Notes: a model not told the origin generated them from the letters alone. A stretch of 64,000 nucleotides of DNA from Streptococcus oralis (GCF_024399415.1 NZ_CP029257.1:829501-893500); one strand, 5' to 3'; numbered from the stretch's first letter, positions 46,864-57,878 are shown. Program-made: numbers and translations.

Positions 46864-48111
46864 ATGAAAAAAACTTTGAAATTTTCGGATATCTATATTG
46901 CATATTTGCCACTAGTTGTATTTTTTCTTAATCTCCTATATGGTCTTTTAAATATTGAAGGCGTAGGTGATACTGACTCAAGATATAATTTATTATTTGC
47001 TATTTTTGGATTGATTCCAACTATATTCGGTTATGGAATTAGTTTTTTGGCTAATCTTCTGGTGGGTATATCTTATGTGCGAAAAGCAAAAAATGAATCG
47101 GAACGCATCATTGCATTCCTATTGGTTGGAAATATTTTTTTAGCAATTTTTCTGATATTTTTGCTAAGATTTAAAATGATCGTTTCCTTTGACTTTATAA
47201 AAGATATTGACCTTTGGAGTTTCATTTTTTCATTATTTCTATTTCCATATTTAGATTGGATTTATCAAAAGGAAGACTACAATCCAAAAATAAGTCGCAA
47301 GTTACTTATTCTATTTTTGATTGGTATTTTTTCTCCATTTGTAGGAAGTAGAATTCAAATCCACTTTAGAAATAACGCTAAAGTTCAACAGTTAAAAGAG
47401 TTTTATTCTTCTAGGGGAATGAATTATGATGTCACTCTTAAAAGCGTAGAAATAGATAGCAACGTTTCAGATATTAGTATTTTTGATGTATCGGATAATG
47501 GGATAACGATTCAAGTAGGTGCTAAGTACATTCGTCAAAAATTAACAGAGGTCAGTTTCATTAATGAGAATTATGGTCTTAAAGAATTCTTGAAGCTCTC
47601 TGTATCAAGCCAAGAAGCGCAGACAGTTCTGAATGATTTTAAATCTGCTGTAGAAAGTGCAATACAAAAGAAAGGCTATGATTTAGTAGTTATTGATGAT
47701 AAAGAACAGCCATTAGCTAGCCCTGGTTTTAAAATATCAAGTTCATATAGGTTAACTCCTTTTCTAGTAGAAAAAGCTATTCGAAATCAAAATTCATCAA
47801 GTAAAGAAAATCAAGCTTTTAGAGGATATGCGACTCTTTCTATTAAAGACTTTATGAAGGACGGAGCCCTTTGGTTGCATTTATCACTTAGTAAAAGCAA
47901 TCTATTGGAACTAGGAGATATTGATTTTTCAAGCCTTCCAGATGGATATTACAACATAAATACTGACTCCTTTTCGGTTGTTAATGGAAAGTATAAGCGG
48001 CTTGAAAATGATGATAATTTTGAATATATTTTACCAATTGAGTCGGGTAAACTATTTTACTCTGAGGATTTATATGATATTAAAAAAATTGATTTAAACA
48101 ATGAGGAATAG
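46864..48111 (+). CDS. membrane protein of unknown function
   Basis: A 415-residue protein that I do not recognise. It has five or six hydrophobic segments in the first 160 residues and then a soluble region of about 250 residues, rich in Ser/Asp/Asn and with aromatic residues (FGIS..., YRLTPFLVEKAI, FMKDGALWLHLSLSKSN). AGGAG precedes ATG 46864. The DNA is clearly AT-richer and codon use looser than in truB and DUF2130 genes on either side, so it may have been acquired. It ends 27 nt before truB. Confidence 0.65.
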   Translation: MKKTLKFSDIYIAYLPLVVFFLNLLYGLLNIEGVGDTDSRYNLLFAIFGLIPTIFGYGISFLANLLVGISYVRKAKNESERIIAFLLVGNIFLAIFLIFLLRFKMIVSFDFIKDIDLWSFIFSLFLFPYLDWIYQKEDYNPKISRKLLILFLIGIFSPFVGSRIQIHFRNNAKVQQLKEFYSSRGMNYDVTLKSVEIDSNVSDISIFDVSDNGITIQVGAKYIRQKLTEVSFINENYGLKEFLKLSVSSQEAQTVLNDFKSAVESAIQKKGYDLVVIDDKEQPLASPGFKISSSYRLTPFLVEKAIRNQNSSSKENQAFRGYATLSIKDFMKDGALWLHLSLSKSNLLELGDIDFSSLPDGYYNINTDSFSVVNGKYKRLENDDNFEYILPIESGKLFYSEDLYDIKKIDLNNEE

Positions 48112-48138
48112 AAGTGAAAGGGAAATTAGAAAGCAAAA

Positions 48139-49017
48139 ATGAACGGTATTATCAACTTAAAAAAAGAAGCGGGGATGACCTCGCATGACGCGGTTTTTAA
48201 ACTGCGTAAGATTTTGGGAACTAAGAAAATCGGTCATGGTGGGACGCTGGATCCGGATGTGGTGGGTGTTTTACCTATTGCGGTGGGCAAGGCGACACGT
48301 ATGGTCGAGTTCATGCAGGATGAGGGCAAGGTCTATGAGGGGGAAATCACTCTCGGCTATTCAACAACGACCGAGGATGCTAGTGGGGAAGTGGTTGCTG
48401 AGACACCTGTTTTGTCGCCCTTGGATGAAACCATTGTCGATGAAGCGATTGCCAGTCTGACTGGGCCTATTACTCAGATTCCGCCTATGTATTCGGCTGT
48501 TAAGGTCAATGGTCGCAAGCTCTATGAGTATGCGCGTGCTGGTCAGGAAGTAGAGCGTCCAGAACGCCTGGTAACCATTTATCAATTTGAGCGGACAAGT
48601 CCGATTTCTTATGAGGGTCATCTTGCACGCTTTACTTTTCGTGTAAAATGCAGTAAAGGGACTTACATCCGTACCTTATCAGTTGACTTGGGAGAGAAGC
48701 TTGGTTATGCGGCCCATATGTCGCATCTGACTCGAACCAGTGCTGCAGGTTTACAACTAGAAGATGCTCTTACCTTGGACGAAATTGCTGAAAAAGTGGA
48801 GGCTGGTCAGCTGGACTTTCTCCATCCTCTAGAGATTGGAACGGGGGATCTTGTTAAAGTTACCCTAACTCCAGAACAAGCTACAGAAATTCGCTTTGGT
48901 CGTTTTATTGAGCTTGATCAGTCAGATAAGGAATTAGCTGCCTTTGAAGGAGATACATTGCTAGCCATTCTAGAAAAACGAGACAATTTCTACAAACCAA
49001 GGAAGGTTTTGGGCTAG
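48139..49017 (+). CDS. truB: tRNA pseudouridine-55 synthase
   Basis: Converts U55 in the T loop of all tRNAs to pseudouridine. The 292-residue protein has the catalytic Asp in [15 protein letters not shown] (about residue 38), [19 protein letters not shown] and the [13 protein letters not shown] block, with a C-terminal PUA-type domain. ATG 48139 has a weak ribosome site (AAAGGGAAATTAGAAAG). A 7-bp TAGTCTA/TAGACTA pairing with inner GGGGA/TCCCC follows the stop. Confidence 0.95.
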   Translation: MNGIINLKKEAGMTSHDAVFKLRKILGTKKIGHGGTLDPDVVGVLPIAVGKATRMVEFMQDEGKVYEGEITLGYSTTTEDASGEVVAETPVLSPLDETIVDEAIASLTGPITQIPPMYSAVKVNGRKLYEYARAGQEVERPERLVTIYQFERTSPISYEGHLARFTFRVKCSKGTYIRTLSVDLGEKLGYAAHMSHLTRTSAAGLQLEDALTLDEIAEKVEAGQLDFLHPLEIGTGDLVKVTLTPEQATEIRFGRFIELDQSDKELAAFEGDTLLAILEKRDNFYKPRKVLG

Positions 49018-49128
49018 TCTAACTGGAGTGTGGGGATGGATTTGTTTCCCCTAGACTATCCAAATCAGACTATAAATTTTGCAAAAAATGTGATAGAATA
49101 GACCACGGATAAAAAAACGGAGGATAGC

Positions 49129-49767
49129 ATGCAAAATAGACCAATCATTATCGGAGTGACAGGTGGTTCTGGTGGTGGTAAGACCAGTGTTTCGAGAGCC
49201 ATTTTATCGCATTTCCCTGATGAAAAGATTTCCATGATTGAGCATGATTCATACTACAAGGATCAGTCTCACTTGACTTTTGAAGAGCGTGTCAAAACTA
49301 ACTATGACCATCCATTTGCCTTTGATACAGATTTGATGATCGAGCAGATTAAGGAATTGTTGGCAGGGCGCCCAGTGGACATACCAACTTATGACTATAC
49401 AGCGCATACACGGAGTAGCAAGACCTATCGTCAGGAGCCTCAGGATGTCTTTATCGTTGAGGGGATTTTGGTCTTGGAGGACAAGCGCCTGCGCGATTTG
49501 ATGGATATCAAGATTTTTGTGGATACAGATGATGATGTGCGTATTATTCGTCGTATCAAGCGTGATATGGAAGAGCGTGGCCGTAGTTTAGATAGCGTTA
49601 TTGACCAGTACTTAGGTGTAGTTAAACCTATGTATCACCAGTTTATCGAGCCGACCAAGCGTTATGCGGATCTCGTCATTCCTGAAGGGGTTAGCAATAC
49701 AGTTGCTATCGACCTTTTGACCACCAAAATTTCTAAGATTTTGGAAGAAGCGCGAAACAGTAAATAA
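49129..49767 (+). CDS. udk: uridine kinase
   Basis: Phosphorylates uridine and cytidine for pyrimidine salvage. The 212-residue protein has Walker [13 protein letters not shown] (about 9-20), [10 protein letters not shown], and [22 protein letters not shown] precedes ATG 49129; TGATAGAAT (49091-49099) is an extended -10. Monocistronic. Confidence 0.95.
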   Translation: MQNRPIIIGVTGGSGGGKTSVSRAILSHFPDEKISMIEHDSYYKDQSHLTFEERVKTNYDHPFAFDTDLMIEQIKELLAGRPVDIPTYDYTAHTRSSKTYRQEPQDVFIVEGILVLEDKRLRDLMDIKIFVDTDDDVRIIRRIKRDMEERGRSLDSVIDQYLGVVKPMYHQFIEPTKRYADLVIPEGVSNTVAIDLLTTKISKILEEARNSK

Positions 49768-49775
49768 TCAGATGA

Positions 49776-49797
49776 GGAGGCCTAGCCTCCTTTTTCT
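49776..49797 (+). terminator. udk terminator
   Basis: AGGAGGC-CTA-type centre-GCCTCCT, then TTTTTCT. Confidence 0.8.
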
Positions 49798-49862
49798 ATT
49801 TTTCCTTTAGTTTCAGTAGGAAAAAGGTGATTTTTAAGCATGTTTTTGGTATAATAATACCC

Positions 49863-49886
49863 ATGGAAAAGCAAGAAAATGAATAG
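49863..49886 (+). other. leaderless seven-codon ORF before xseA
   Basis: TGGTATAAT (ending 49855) is followed after 7 nt by ATG GAA AAG CAA GAA AAT GAA TAG. The stop lies just before the AGGTGGAG ribosome site of xseA. It would be read first on the xseA mRNA if the predicted transcript start is right. Confidence 0.35.
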
Positions 49887-49895
49887 TAGGTGGAG

Positions 49896-51236
49896 ATGGA
49901 AAAGTATTTATCGGTAACAACTTTGACCAAGTATCTGAAAATGAAATTCGATAAAGACCCTTACTTGGAACGGGTCTATTTAACTGGTCAAGTTTCCAAC
50001 TTTCGTAAACGACCTACTCACCAATATTTCTCCTTAAAAGATGACCATGCAGTTATTCAAGCGACCATCTGGTCTGGGATTTATCAAAAATTAGGTTTCG
50101 ACTTGGAAGAGGGAATGAAAATCAATGTGATTGGGCGTGTGCAGGTCTATGAACCCAGCGGGAGCTACTCTATCATCATTGAAAAAGCTGAGCCTGATGG
50201 GGTTGGGGCGCTCGCGATTCAGTTTGAACAACTCAAGAAGAAACTGACAGAAGAAGGTCTGTTTCAAGAGAGATTCAAGCAACCTCTTCCCCAATTTCCT
50301 AAGCGTATCGGCGTAGTAACCAGTCGTAGTGGTGCTGTTATTCGAGATATCATCACGACCGTCAGCAGACGTTTTCCTGGTGTTGATATCCTTCTCTATC
50401 CGACAAAGGTACAAGGTGATGGAGCTGCGGAGGAAATTGCTCGAAATATTGCGCGTGCCAATCAACGTGAGGACCTAGATGTTCTCATCATTGGTCGCGG
50501 TGGGGGTTCCATTGAGGATCTCTGGGCTTTTAACGAAGAGATCGTGGTACGGGCTATTTTTGAATCCCGTTTGCCAGTTATTTCTAGTGTTGGGCATGAA
50601 ACAGATGTGACCTTGGCGGATTTTGTGGCAGATCGCCGTGCTGCAACGCCAACAGCTGCAGCTGAACTGGCTACGCCTGTGACTAAGTTGGATGTGTTAA
50701 CCCATTTGCAAAATCAGGAAAAGCGGATGGCAACAGCAGTTCAGAATGTCCTGTCAAGAAAAAAAGAAGCTCTGAAAAAATGCAGTCAGTCAGTCATCTT
50801 TAGACAGCCAGAGCGCTTGTATGATGGTTATTTGCAACGGTTAGATCAACTACAACTGCGCTTAAAACAAAGTTTGCGAACACGGATTTCTGATAACAGA
50901 CAACTAGTCCAAGCAAGGACGCATCGACTGGTCCAACTATCACCTATTACCAAAATCCAGCGTTATCAAGACCGTCTAGGTCAGTTGGACAAGCTCCTAC
51001 GCAGCCAAATGGCGCTGGTTTATGATGCCAAGGTTGCTGAAGTCAAGCGACTTTCAGAAGCTTTGATGATGTTGGATACCAGTCGAATCGTGGCTCGTGG
51101 TTATGCAATTGTCAAAAAAGAAGAGTCCGTAGTCGATTCTGTTGAGATGTTGAATAAAAAAGATCAAGTGACGCTTTTGATGCGAGATGGTCAAGTAGAA
51201 TTAGAGGTTAAAGATGTCAAAACAAAAGAAATTTGA
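49896..51236 (+). CDS. xseA: exodeoxyribonuclease VII large subunit
   Basis: Catalytic subunit of ExoVII, which degrades single-stranded DNA. The 446-residue protein has an N-terminal OB-fold ([11 protein letters not shown]...[13 protein letters not shown]), the catalytic core ([60 protein letters not shown]) and a long C-terminal coiled coil. ATG 49896 follows AGGTGGAG; GTG 49890 is inside that site. First gene of a seven-gene operon; overlaps xseB by 23 nt. Confidence 0.95.
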   Translation: MEKYLSVTTLTKYLKMKFDKDPYLERVYLTGQVSNFRKRPTHQYFSLKDDHAVIQATIWSGIYQKLGFDLEEGMKINVIGRVQVYEPSGSYSIIIEKAEPDGVGALAIQFEQLKKKLTEEGLFQERFKQPLPQFPKRIGVVTSRSGAVIRDIITTVSRRFPGVDILLYPTKVQGDGAAEEIARNIARANQREDLDVLIIGRGGGSIEDLWAFNEEIVVRAIFESRLPVISSVGHETDVTLADFVADRRAATPTAAAELATPVTKLDVLTHLQNQEKRMATAVQNVLSRKKEALKKCSQSVIFRQPERLYDGYLQRLDQLQLRLKQSLRTRISDNRQLVQARTHRLVQLSPITKIQRYQDRLGQLDKLLRSQMALVYDAKVAEVKRLSEALMMLDTSRIVARGYAIVKKEESVVDSVEMLNKKDQVTLLMRDGQVELEVKDVKTKEI

Positions 51237-51426
51237 GGAAAATCTAGCAGAACTGGAGACCATTGTCCAAAGTTTAGAAAATGGTGAAATTGCTTTAGAA
51301 GATGCGATTGCTGCCTTTCAAAAGGGAATGGTCTTGTCAAAAGAGCTCCAAGCGACGCTGGACAAGGCTGAAAAGACCTTGGTTAAGGTCATGCAAGAAG
51401 ACGGGACAGAAAGTGATTTTGAATGA
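51214..51426 (+). CDS. xseB: exodeoxyribonuclease VII small subunit
   Basis: A 70-residue helical subunit that binds the coiled coil of XseA ([33 protein letters not shown]). ATG 51214 lies 23 nt before the xseA stop; its own stop overlaps ispA as ATGA. Confidence 0.94.
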   Translation: MSKQKKFEENLAELETIVQSLENGEIALEDAIAAFQKGMVLSKELQATLDKAEKTLVKVMQEDGTESDFE

Positions 51427-52298
51427 AGAAGCAAGAAAAATTAGCTCTTGTTGAATCGGCTTTGGAAGATTTTTATGGAGACCAGCAGTTTGCCTCTAGT
51501 TTGCGAGAGTCTGTTCTCTATTCCATTCATGCTGGTGGCAAGCGTATTCGCCCTTTTCTTTTGCTAGAAGTTTTGGAATCCCTGAAAGTGGTTATCCAAC
51601 CAGCTCATGCGCAGGTAGCCGCGGCCTTGGAAATGATTCATACAGGGAGCTTGATTCACGATGACCTTCCTGCTATGGATGATGACGATTACCGTCGAGG
51701 GCGTTTAACCAATCATAAGAAATTTGGCGAAGCGATGGCAATATTGGCAGGAGACGCCTTGTTCCTAGATCCCTATGCCTTGATAGCGCAGGCAGATTTA
51801 TCAAGTCAGATCAAGGTGGATTTGATTGCCAACTTATCCCTTGCTTCAGGGAGTCTAGGTATGGTGGCAGGGCAGGTTTTAGATATGGAAGGCGAACACC
51901 AGCATTTATCCTTGGAAGAACTTCAGACCATTCATGCCAATAAGACTGGAAAATTACTAGCTTATCCTTTCCAAGCAGCTGCTATCATTGCGGAATTGGA
52001 ACCAGAAATCCAAGCAAAATTGAAAACTGTGGGTGAATTGATTGGGCTGGCCTTTCAAGTTCGAGATGATGTGCTGGATGTGACAGCTAGTTTTGAGGAA
52101 ATCGGCAAGACTCCACAAAAGGATTTGCAGGCTGAAAAATCAACCTATCCAGCCTTGCTGGGTTTGGAGGAGGCCATTGCTTTTTGTAACCAAACCTTGG
52201 ATCAAGCTAATGCCAAGTTAGAAGAAATTGCCCAGCAAGTCAGCTTTGAAACAGAGCCGATTGTGAAAGTAGTAGAAAGTTTGAGAATCAATGGCTAA
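51423..52298 (+). CDS. ispA: polyprenyl (farnesyl) diphosphate synthase
   Basis: Condenses isopentenyl and dimethylallyl/geranyl diphosphate to farnesyl diphosphate, precursor of undecaprenyl carriers. The 291-residue protein has [12 protein letters not shown], the first Asp-rich motif [11 protein letters not shown] (about 81-91) and the second [12 protein letters not shown] overlap with xseB, 8-nt overlap with tlyA. Confidence 0.94.
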   Translation: MKKQEKLALVESALEDFYGDQQFASSLRESVLYSIHAGGKRIRPFLLLEVLESLKVVIQPAHAQVAAALEMIHTGSLIHDDLPAMDDDDYRRGRLTNHKKFGEAMAILAGDALFLDPYALIAQADLSSQIKVDLIANLSLASGSLGMVAGQVLDMEGEHQHLSLEELQTIHANKTGKLLAYPFQAAAIIAELEPEIQAKLKTVGELIGLAFQVRDDVLDVTASFEEIGKTPQKDLQAEKSTYPALLGLEEAIAFCNQTLDQANAKLEEIAQQVSFETEPIVKVVESLRING

Positions 52299-53106
52299 GG
52301 AAAGAGTGGATGTACTAGCTTATAAACAGGGCTTGTTTGAAACGCGAGAACAGGCTAAACGCGGTGTCATGGCTGGTCTGGTTGTAGCTGTCCTCAATGG
52401 GGAGCGTTTTGACAAGCCAGGAGAGAAAATCCCAGATGATACTGAACTAAAACTCAAGGGTGAAAAACTCAAGTATGTCAGTCGAGGTGGTCTAAAACTA
52501 GAGAAGGCCTTGGAGGTCTTTGATTTGTCAGTCGAGGGAGTGACAACGATTGATATTGGGGCTTCCACTGGAGGATTTACTGACGTCATGTTGCAAAATG
52601 GTGCTGAGTTGGTCTTTGCAGTCGATGTTGGTACCAATCAGTTGGCTTGGAAATTACGCCAAGACCCACGGGTTGTCAGCATGGAGCAGTTTAATTTTCG
52701 TTATGCTGAAAAGACTGATTTTGAGCAGGAACCAAGTTTTGCCAGTATTGATGTGAGTTTCATTTCCCTCAGTCTGATTTTGCCTGCCTTACACCGTGTT
52801 TTGGCAGATCAAGGGCAGGTGGTAGCACTTGTCAAACCTCAGTTTGAAGCAGGTCGTGAGCAGATTGGGAAAAATGGAATCATTCGCGATGCCAAGGTTC
52901 ATCAAACTGTCCTTGAATCTGTCACTGCTATGGCGGTTGAACAAGGTTTTTCAGTGCTTGGATTAGACTATTCACCAATCCAAGGAGGACATGGAAACAT
53001 CGAATTTCTGGCATATTTGAAAAAGGAAGAGGGAGCAAGCAATCAAGTTGCCCCCGAAATAGAAAAAGTTGTAGAGAGAGCACATAGAGAATTTAAAGAT
53101 GAATAA
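52291..53106 (+). CDS. tlyA: TlyA-family rRNA methyltransferase
   Basis: A 271-residue protein with an N-terminal S4 RNA-binding domain ([15 protein letters not shown] then KYVSRGGLKLEKAL) and an FtsJ-like Rossmann methyltransferase domain (TIDIGASTGGFTDVM, DVGTNQLAWKL, IDVSFISLSLILP). Members make 2'-O-methylcytidine in rRNA; the hemolysin label is historic. Start and end overlap neighbours by 8 nt each. Confidence 0.92.
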   Translation: MAKERVDVLAYKQGLFETREQAKRGVMAGLVVAVLNGERFDKPGEKIPDDTELKLKGEKLKYVSRGGLKLEKALEVFDLSVEGVTTIDIGASTGGFTDVMLQNGAELVFAVDVGTNQLAWKLRQDPRVVSMEQFNFRYAEKTDFEQEPSFASIDVSFISLSLILPALHRVLADQGQVVALVKPQFEAGREQIGKNGIIRDAKVHQTVLESVTAMAVEQGFSVLGLDYSPIQGGHGNIEFLAYLKKEEGASNQVAPEIEKVVERAHREFKDE

Positions 53107-53530
53107 AAAAGAGAGACTTGAAAAAATTAGAAGATTTGTTACGGATTATCAAATCGGGACTCAGGAAGAAATCGTTGAGCATTTGAAGGAAGCAGGTATT
53201 TCTGCTACGCAAGCCACTGTCTCAAGGGACATCAAGGAGCTTGGTATTGTTAAAATTCCTTTGAAGAACAACACCTATATCTATGAGTTGCCAAAATCAA
53301 TCGTCAAAAGTTTGCAGTTGGCTGAGGACAATATTGTGAGTTCTGAGTTAATGGGAAATATGATCAACCTTGCTGTCATTCCTGGAAATACTATTTTTGT
53401 GAAGAGTCAGTTGGTCGAAGCATTTCCTGAACAGATTTTTAGCTGTCTAGCTGATGATGATTCTATCTTAATTGTAGCTAGAACAGCAGAGGCAGCTGAA
53501 GAAATTGTTGAACAAGTCAAAAAATGGTAG
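53099..53530 (+). CDS. argR: arginine repressor family regulator
   Basis: A 143-residue ArgR/AhrC-type regulator: N-terminal winged helix-turn-helix (GTQEEIVEHLKEAGISATQA, TVSRDIKELGIVKI) and C-terminal arginine-binding oligomerisation domain with DDDSILIVAR. The overlap with tlyA and closeness to recN match the conserved streptococcal and bacillar order. Mitis streptococci have several ArgR paralogues, so its targets cannot be fixed. Confidence 0.93.
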   Translation: MNKKERLEKIRRFVTDYQIGTQEEIVEHLKEAGISATQATVSRDIKELGIVKIPLKNNTYIYELPKSIVKSLQLAEDNIVSSELMGNMINLAVIPGNTIFVKSQLVEAFPEQIFSCLADDDSILIVARTAEAAEEIVEQVKKW

Positions 53531-53536
53531 GTCAGT

Positions 53537-55204
53537 ATGTTACTTGAAATTTCAATAAAAAACTTTGCCATTATTGAGGCGATTTCGCTCAATTTTGAAA
53601 AGGGTATGACTGTTTTGACCGGGGAAACGGGTGCTGGAAAGTCTATCATTATCGACGCTATGAATCTCATGTTGGGGGCTCGTGCAACGACAGACGTTAT
53701 TCGCCACAGTGCGCCAAAGGCAGAGATTGAGGGGCTTTTCTCGGTTGAAAACAGTCGCCTTTTACAGGAACTTTTTGATGAGCAAGGTTTAGAATTGGGC
53801 GATGAGATCATCATCCGGCGTGAAATTCTGCAAAACGGTCGGAGTGTTAGTCGCGTGAATGGTCAGATGGTCAATCTTTCTGTCTTGCGTGCTATAGGGC
53901 AACATCTTGTAGATATCCATGGTCAGCATGACCAAGAGGAGTTAATGCGTCCACAACTGCACATCCAGATGTTGGATGAGTTTGGTGATGCAGCTTTCTT
54001 GGAGCTGAAGGAGACCTATCAGACGAGCTTTGATGCCTATCGCAAAATGCGTAAGCAGGTTTTGGAAGTCAAGAAAAACCAACAGGAACACAAGGCTCGT
54101 ATTGAGATGTTGGAATTTCAAGTGGCAGAGATTGAGGCTGCAAACTTGCAGGCTGGAGAAGACTTGGCTCTCAACCAAGAACGAGATAAACTCCTCAATC
54201 ACAAAAATATTGCGGATACGCTAACCAATGCCTATAGCATGTTGGACAATGAGGAATTCTCCAGTCTTGCTAATGTCCGTTCAGCAATGAATGACATGGA
54301 AAGTGTCGAAGAGTATGACCCTGAATACCGTGAAATTTCAAGTTCTCTGTCTGAGACCTACTATGTTTTAGAAGATATTACAAAGCGTTTGGAAGATATT
54401 ATTGAGGACTTGGATTTTGATGGCAATCGCCTCATGCAGGTTGAGAATCGCTTAGACCTTATAAATACTATTACCCGCAAGTACGGTGGGACTGTGGACG
54501 ATGTCCTGCTTTATTTTGCCAAGATTACGGATGAGTACAATCTCTTGACTGGAAATAATCTTTCTTCTGAAGACATGGAAGCAGAGCTCAAGAAATTGGA
54601 AGTTAATCTTGTCGATTTGGCAGGGCAACTTGCATCAGCTCGTCATGATTTGGCCCTGCAGCTTGAAGCTGAGATTAAGCAAGAACTGCAGGATCTCTAT
54701 ATGGAGAAGGCACAATTTCAGGTTCGCTTTAGTAAGAGTAAGTTCAGCCGTGAAGGAAATGAAGCAGTTGAATTTTACATTTCCACCAACCCAGGTGAGG
54801 ACTTTAAGCCTTTGGTCAAAGTTGCATCTGGTGGGGAATTATCCCGTCTCATGTTGGCTATCAAGTCTGCCTTTTCTCGTAAAGAAGGCAAGACCAGTAT
54901 TGTCTTTGATGAGGTGGATACGGGAGTTTCAGGTCGCGTGGCCCAAGCCATCGCACAGAAGATTCATAAGATAGGCCAGCATGGCCAAGTCTTAGCAATC
55001 TCTCACTTACCTCAAGTAATTGCGATCGCGGATTATCAATTCTTTATTGAGAAGATTAGCGATGAGCATTCTACGGTGTCGACGGTTCGCCTTTTGACTT
55101 TAGAAGAGCGAGTAGAGGAAGTAGCTAAAATGTTGGCTGGGGAAAATGTAACAGAAGCTGCCCTTACTCAAGCCAGAGAATTATTGCAAACGAGGATGAA
55201 ATAA
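53537..55204 (+). CDS. recN: DNA repair protein RecN
   Basis: SMC-like ATPase acting early in double-strand break repair and, in streptococci, in transformation. The 555-residue protein has Walker A LTGETGAGKSI (about 29-39), a central coiled coil with hinge, then signature KVASGGELSRLMLAIK and Walker B TSIVFDEVDTGVSGR. It starts 6 nt after argR. No cin-box was found close by. Confidence 0.95.
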   Translation: MLLEISIKNFAIIEAISLNFEKGMTVLTGETGAGKSIIIDAMNLMLGARATTDVIRHSAPKAEIEGLFSVENSRLLQELFDEQGLELGDEIIIRREILQNGRSVSRVNGQMVNLSVLRAIGQHLVDIHGQHDQEELMRPQLHIQMLDEFGDAAFLELKETYQTSFDAYRKMRKQVLEVKKNQQEHKARIEMLEFQVAEIEAANLQAGEDLALNQERDKLLNHKNIADTLTNAYSMLDNEEFSSLANVRSAMNDMESVEEYDPEYREISSSLSETYYVLEDITKRLEDIIEDLDFDGNRLMQVENRLDLINTITRKYGGTVDDVLLYFAKITDEYNLLTGNNLSSEDMEAELKKLEVNLVDLAGQLASARHDLALQLEAEIKQELQDLYMEKAQFQVRFSKSKFSREGNEAVEFYISTNPGEDFKPLVKVASGGELSRLMLAIKSAFSRKEGKTSIVFDEVDTGVSGRVAQAIAQKIHKIGQHGQVLAISHLPQVIAIADYQFFIEKISDEHSTVSTVRLLTLEERVEEVAKMLAGENVTEAALTQARELLQTRMK

Positions 55205-55933
55205 ATGACAGACTATTATGTAATTGGAGATGTTCACGGGAAAGCAGGTATGCTAGAAGAACTGCTCAAAACCTGGGATGGTCAAACTCAGTTGCTTTTT
55301 CTGGGGGATTTGATTGACCGTGGTGAGGATAGTCGCCGTGTTCTAGAAATGGTCAAAGATTTGGTGGACAATCATGGAGCTATCTGTCTATCAGGAAACC
55401 ATGAGTATATGTTTCTGACTTGGCTCGATGATCCAGAAGAAAGCTATGACCATTATCGTCGCAATGGTGGAGATACAACTATTAACTCTATTTTAGGTCG
55501 TCCCTTGGATGCGCCAGTTGATGGCGTAGAAGATGCCAAACGGGTTGCGACAGAAGCGGCAGACTTGGTCGAATTTATTCGTCAAATGCCATTTGTAGTA
55601 GAGACAGACAAATATATCTTTGTTCACGCAGGTATTGATTTAACTTTGGATGAGTGGCATGAAACAACAGATTACAAGAAAGTCTGGCTCAGAAAACCAT
55701 TCCACGAAGCTGAAAATCATACTGGAAAAACCATTGTCTTTGGGCATACACCGGTTTATGGTTTGCTCAAGCAAGACCGAGGTACAGCTGAGCTTTGGAT
55801 AACAGAGGATGGCAAGATTGGTATGGATGGAGGAGCTGTCTATGGTGGTGTCCTTCATGGAATCATCTTTACAGACCAAGGAATGACCGAACACTACTTT
55901 ATCGAAAATGATGGCTTTATTGCCGAAGATTAG
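55205..55933 (+). CDS. serine/threonine-type metallophosphoesterase
   Basis: A 242-residue calcineurin-like phosphoesterase. All five family motifs are visible: GDVHGK, GDLIDRGEDS, GNHEYMF, VHAGID and FGHTPV, ligands for two metal ions. The group includes bacterial PrpA-like protein phosphatases and diadenosine polyphosphatases, so the substrate is open. The ATG directly follows the recN TAA with no gap, so it depends on coupling with recN. Confidence 0.85.
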   Translation: MTDYYVIGDVHGKAGMLEELLKTWDGQTQLLFLGDLIDRGEDSRRVLEMVKDLVDNHGAICLSGNHEYMFLTWLDDPEESYDHYRRNGGDTTINSILGRPLDAPVDGVEDAKRVATEAADLVEFIRQMPFVVETDKYIFVHAGIDLTLDEWHETTDYKKVWLRKPFHEAENHTGKTIVFGHTPVYGLLKQDRGTAELWITEDGKIGMDGGAVYGGVLHGIIFTDQGMTEHYFIENDGFIAED

Positions 55934-55954
55934 TACTCCTAGCAGGGTATGGTC

Positions 55955-55983
55955 TTGTCAAAATGTTAAAAACAATTTATAAT
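55955..55983 (+). promoter_or_regulatory. lepA promoter
   Basis: -35 TTGTCA (55955-55960), 17-nt spacer, -10 TATAAT (55978-55983). Confidence 0.75.
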
Positions 55984-56011
55984 TAATAGATACCCTGAAA
56001 GGAAGAGCATC

Positions 56012-57835
56012 ATGAACTTAGAAGATTTGAAAAAACGACAGGAGAAGATTCGAAACTTCTCTATTATCGCCCATATTGACCATGGGAAATCAACCCTAGC
56101 AGACCGCATTTTGGAAAAGACGGAGACGGTTTCTAGTCGTGAAATGCAAGCCCAGCTTTTGGATAGTATGGATCTTGAGCGTGAACGTGGGATTACCATT
56201 AAGTTGAATGCCATTGAGTTGAATTACAGTGCAAAAGATGGGGAAACTTATATTTTCCACTTGATTGACACGCCAGGGCACGTGGACTTTACCTATGAAG
56301 TGTCGCGTTCGCTAGCTGCCTGTGAAGGAGCGATTTTGGTGGTTGATGCGGCTCAAGGGATTGAAGCTCAAACACTTGCTAACGTTTATCTAGCATTGGA
56401 TAATGATTTGGAAATTCTGCCAGTCATTAACAAGATTGACCTTCCAGCAGCTGATCCAGAGCGCGTGCGTACGGAGATTGAGGATGTCATCGGACTGGAT
56501 GCCAGCGAAGCAGTCTTAGCTTCAGCCAAAGCTGGTATTGGTATTGAAGAGATTCTTGAGCAGATCGTTGAAAAAGTTCCAGCTCCAACTGGTGATGTTT
56601 CAGCTCCATTAAAAGCTTTGATTTTCGACTCAGTTTATGATGCCTATCGTGGGGTTATCCTTCAAGTGCGTGTCATGGATGGAGTTGTCAAACCTGGCGA
56701 TAAGATTCAACTCATGAGCAATGGCAAGACCTTTGATGTGACGGAAGTTGGTATTTTCACGCCGAAAGCAGTAGGCCGCGATTTCCTTGCGACTGGTGAT
56801 GTTGGTTATATTGCGGCTTCCATCAAGACGGTTCAAGATACGCGCGTGGGTGATACAGTGACCCTAGCAAGCAATCCTGCAGCAGAACCGCTAGATGGCT
56901 ACAAGCAGATGAATCCTATGGTCTTTGCAGGTCTTTATCCAATCGAGTCAAACAAGTACAATGACCTACGTGAAGCCCTAGAAAAATTGCAGCTCAACGA
57001 TGCCAGCCTGCAGTTTGAACCAGAAACATCTCAGGCGCTTGGATTTGGTTTCCGTTGTGGATTCCTTGGACTTCTCCATATGGATGTTATTCAAGAGCGT
57101 TTAGAGCGCGAGTTCAACATTGACCTCATCATGACAGCTCCGTCTGTTATTTACAAGGTTAACCAAACTGACGGTGAGTCTATGGATGTGTCTAACCCCT
57201 CTGAATTTCCAGACCCAACCAAGATTGCGACTATTGAAGAGCCGTATGTCAAGGCGCAAATCATGGTACCACAGGAGTTCGTCGGAGCAGTGATGGAACT
57301 GGCTCAGCGTAAGCGTGGGGATTTTGTGACCATGGACTATATTGATGATAATCGTGTCAATGTTATCTATCAAATTCCGCTTGCTGAAATTGTCTTTGAC
57401 TTCTTTGATAAGCTTAAGTCTTCGACGCGTGGTTATGCAAGCTTTGACTACGAATTGTCAGAGTACCGCTCATCTAAGCTAGTCAAAATGGATATCCTTC
57501 TCAATGGAGACAAGGTGGACGCCCTCAGCTTTATCGTTCACAAGGATTTTGCCTACGAACGTGGGAAACTCATCGTGGATAAGCTCAAGAAAATCATCCC
57601 TCGTCAACAGTTTGAGGTACCCATTCAAGCAGCTATTGGGCACAAAATCGTGGCTCGTACTGATATCAAGGCCCTTCGTAAGAACGTACTTGCCAAATGT
57701 TACGGTGGTGACGTTTCTCGTAAACGCAAACTGCTTGAAAAACAAAAAGCTGGTAAGAAACGTATGAAAGCTATCGGATCAGTAGAAGTCCCACAAGAAG
57801 CCTTCCTTAGCGTCTTAAGCATGGATGAAGAATAG
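56012..57835 (+). CDS. lepA: elongation factor 4 (LepA)
   Basis: Ribosome-associated GTPase of the EF-G type that lacks EF-G domain IV. The 607-residue protein has G1 AHIDHGKS (about 20-27), switch [10 protein letters not shown]3 DTPGHVDF and G4 NKID, and the unique LepA C-terminal domain ([20 protein letters not shown]). GAAAGGAAGAG precedes ATG 56012. Own promoter and terminator. Confidence 0.97.
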   Translation: MNLEDLKKRQEKIRNFSIIAHIDHGKSTLADRILEKTETVSSREMQAQLLDSMDLERERGITIKLNAIELNYSAKDGETYIFHLIDTPGHVDFTYEVSRSLAACEGAILVVDAAQGIEAQTLANVYLALDNDLEILPVINKIDLPAADPERVRTEIEDVIGLDASEAVLASAKAGIGIEEILEQIVEKVPAPTGDVSAPLKALIFDSVYDAYRGVILQVRVMDGVVKPGDKIQLMSNGKTFDVTEVGIFTPKAVGRDFLATGDVGYIAASIKTVQDTRVGDTVTLASNPAAEPLDGYKQMNPMVFAGLYPIESNKYNDLREALEKLQLNDASLQFEPETSQALGFGFRCGFLGLLHMDVIQERLEREFNIDLIMTAPSVIYKVNQTDGESMDVSNPSEFPDPTKIATIEEPYVKAQIMVPQEFVGAVMELAQRKRGDFVTMDYIDDNRVNVIYQIPLAEIVFDFFDKLKSSTRGYASFDYELSEYRSSKLVKMDILLNGDKVDALSFIVHKDFAYERGKLIVDKLKKIIPRQQFEVPIQAAIGHKIVARTDIKALRKNVLAKCYGGDVSRKRKLLEKQKAGKKRMKAIGSVEVPQEAFLSVLSMDEE

Positions 57836-57845
57836 AATTATAAAA

Positions 57846-57878
57846 TAAAACTCTTGAAGATTTTTCAAGAGTTTTTGC
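57846..57878 (+). terminator. lepA terminator
   Basis: AAACTCTTGAA and TTCAAGAGTTT form an 11-bp stem, followed by TTG and T-rich sequence. Confidence 0.85.
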
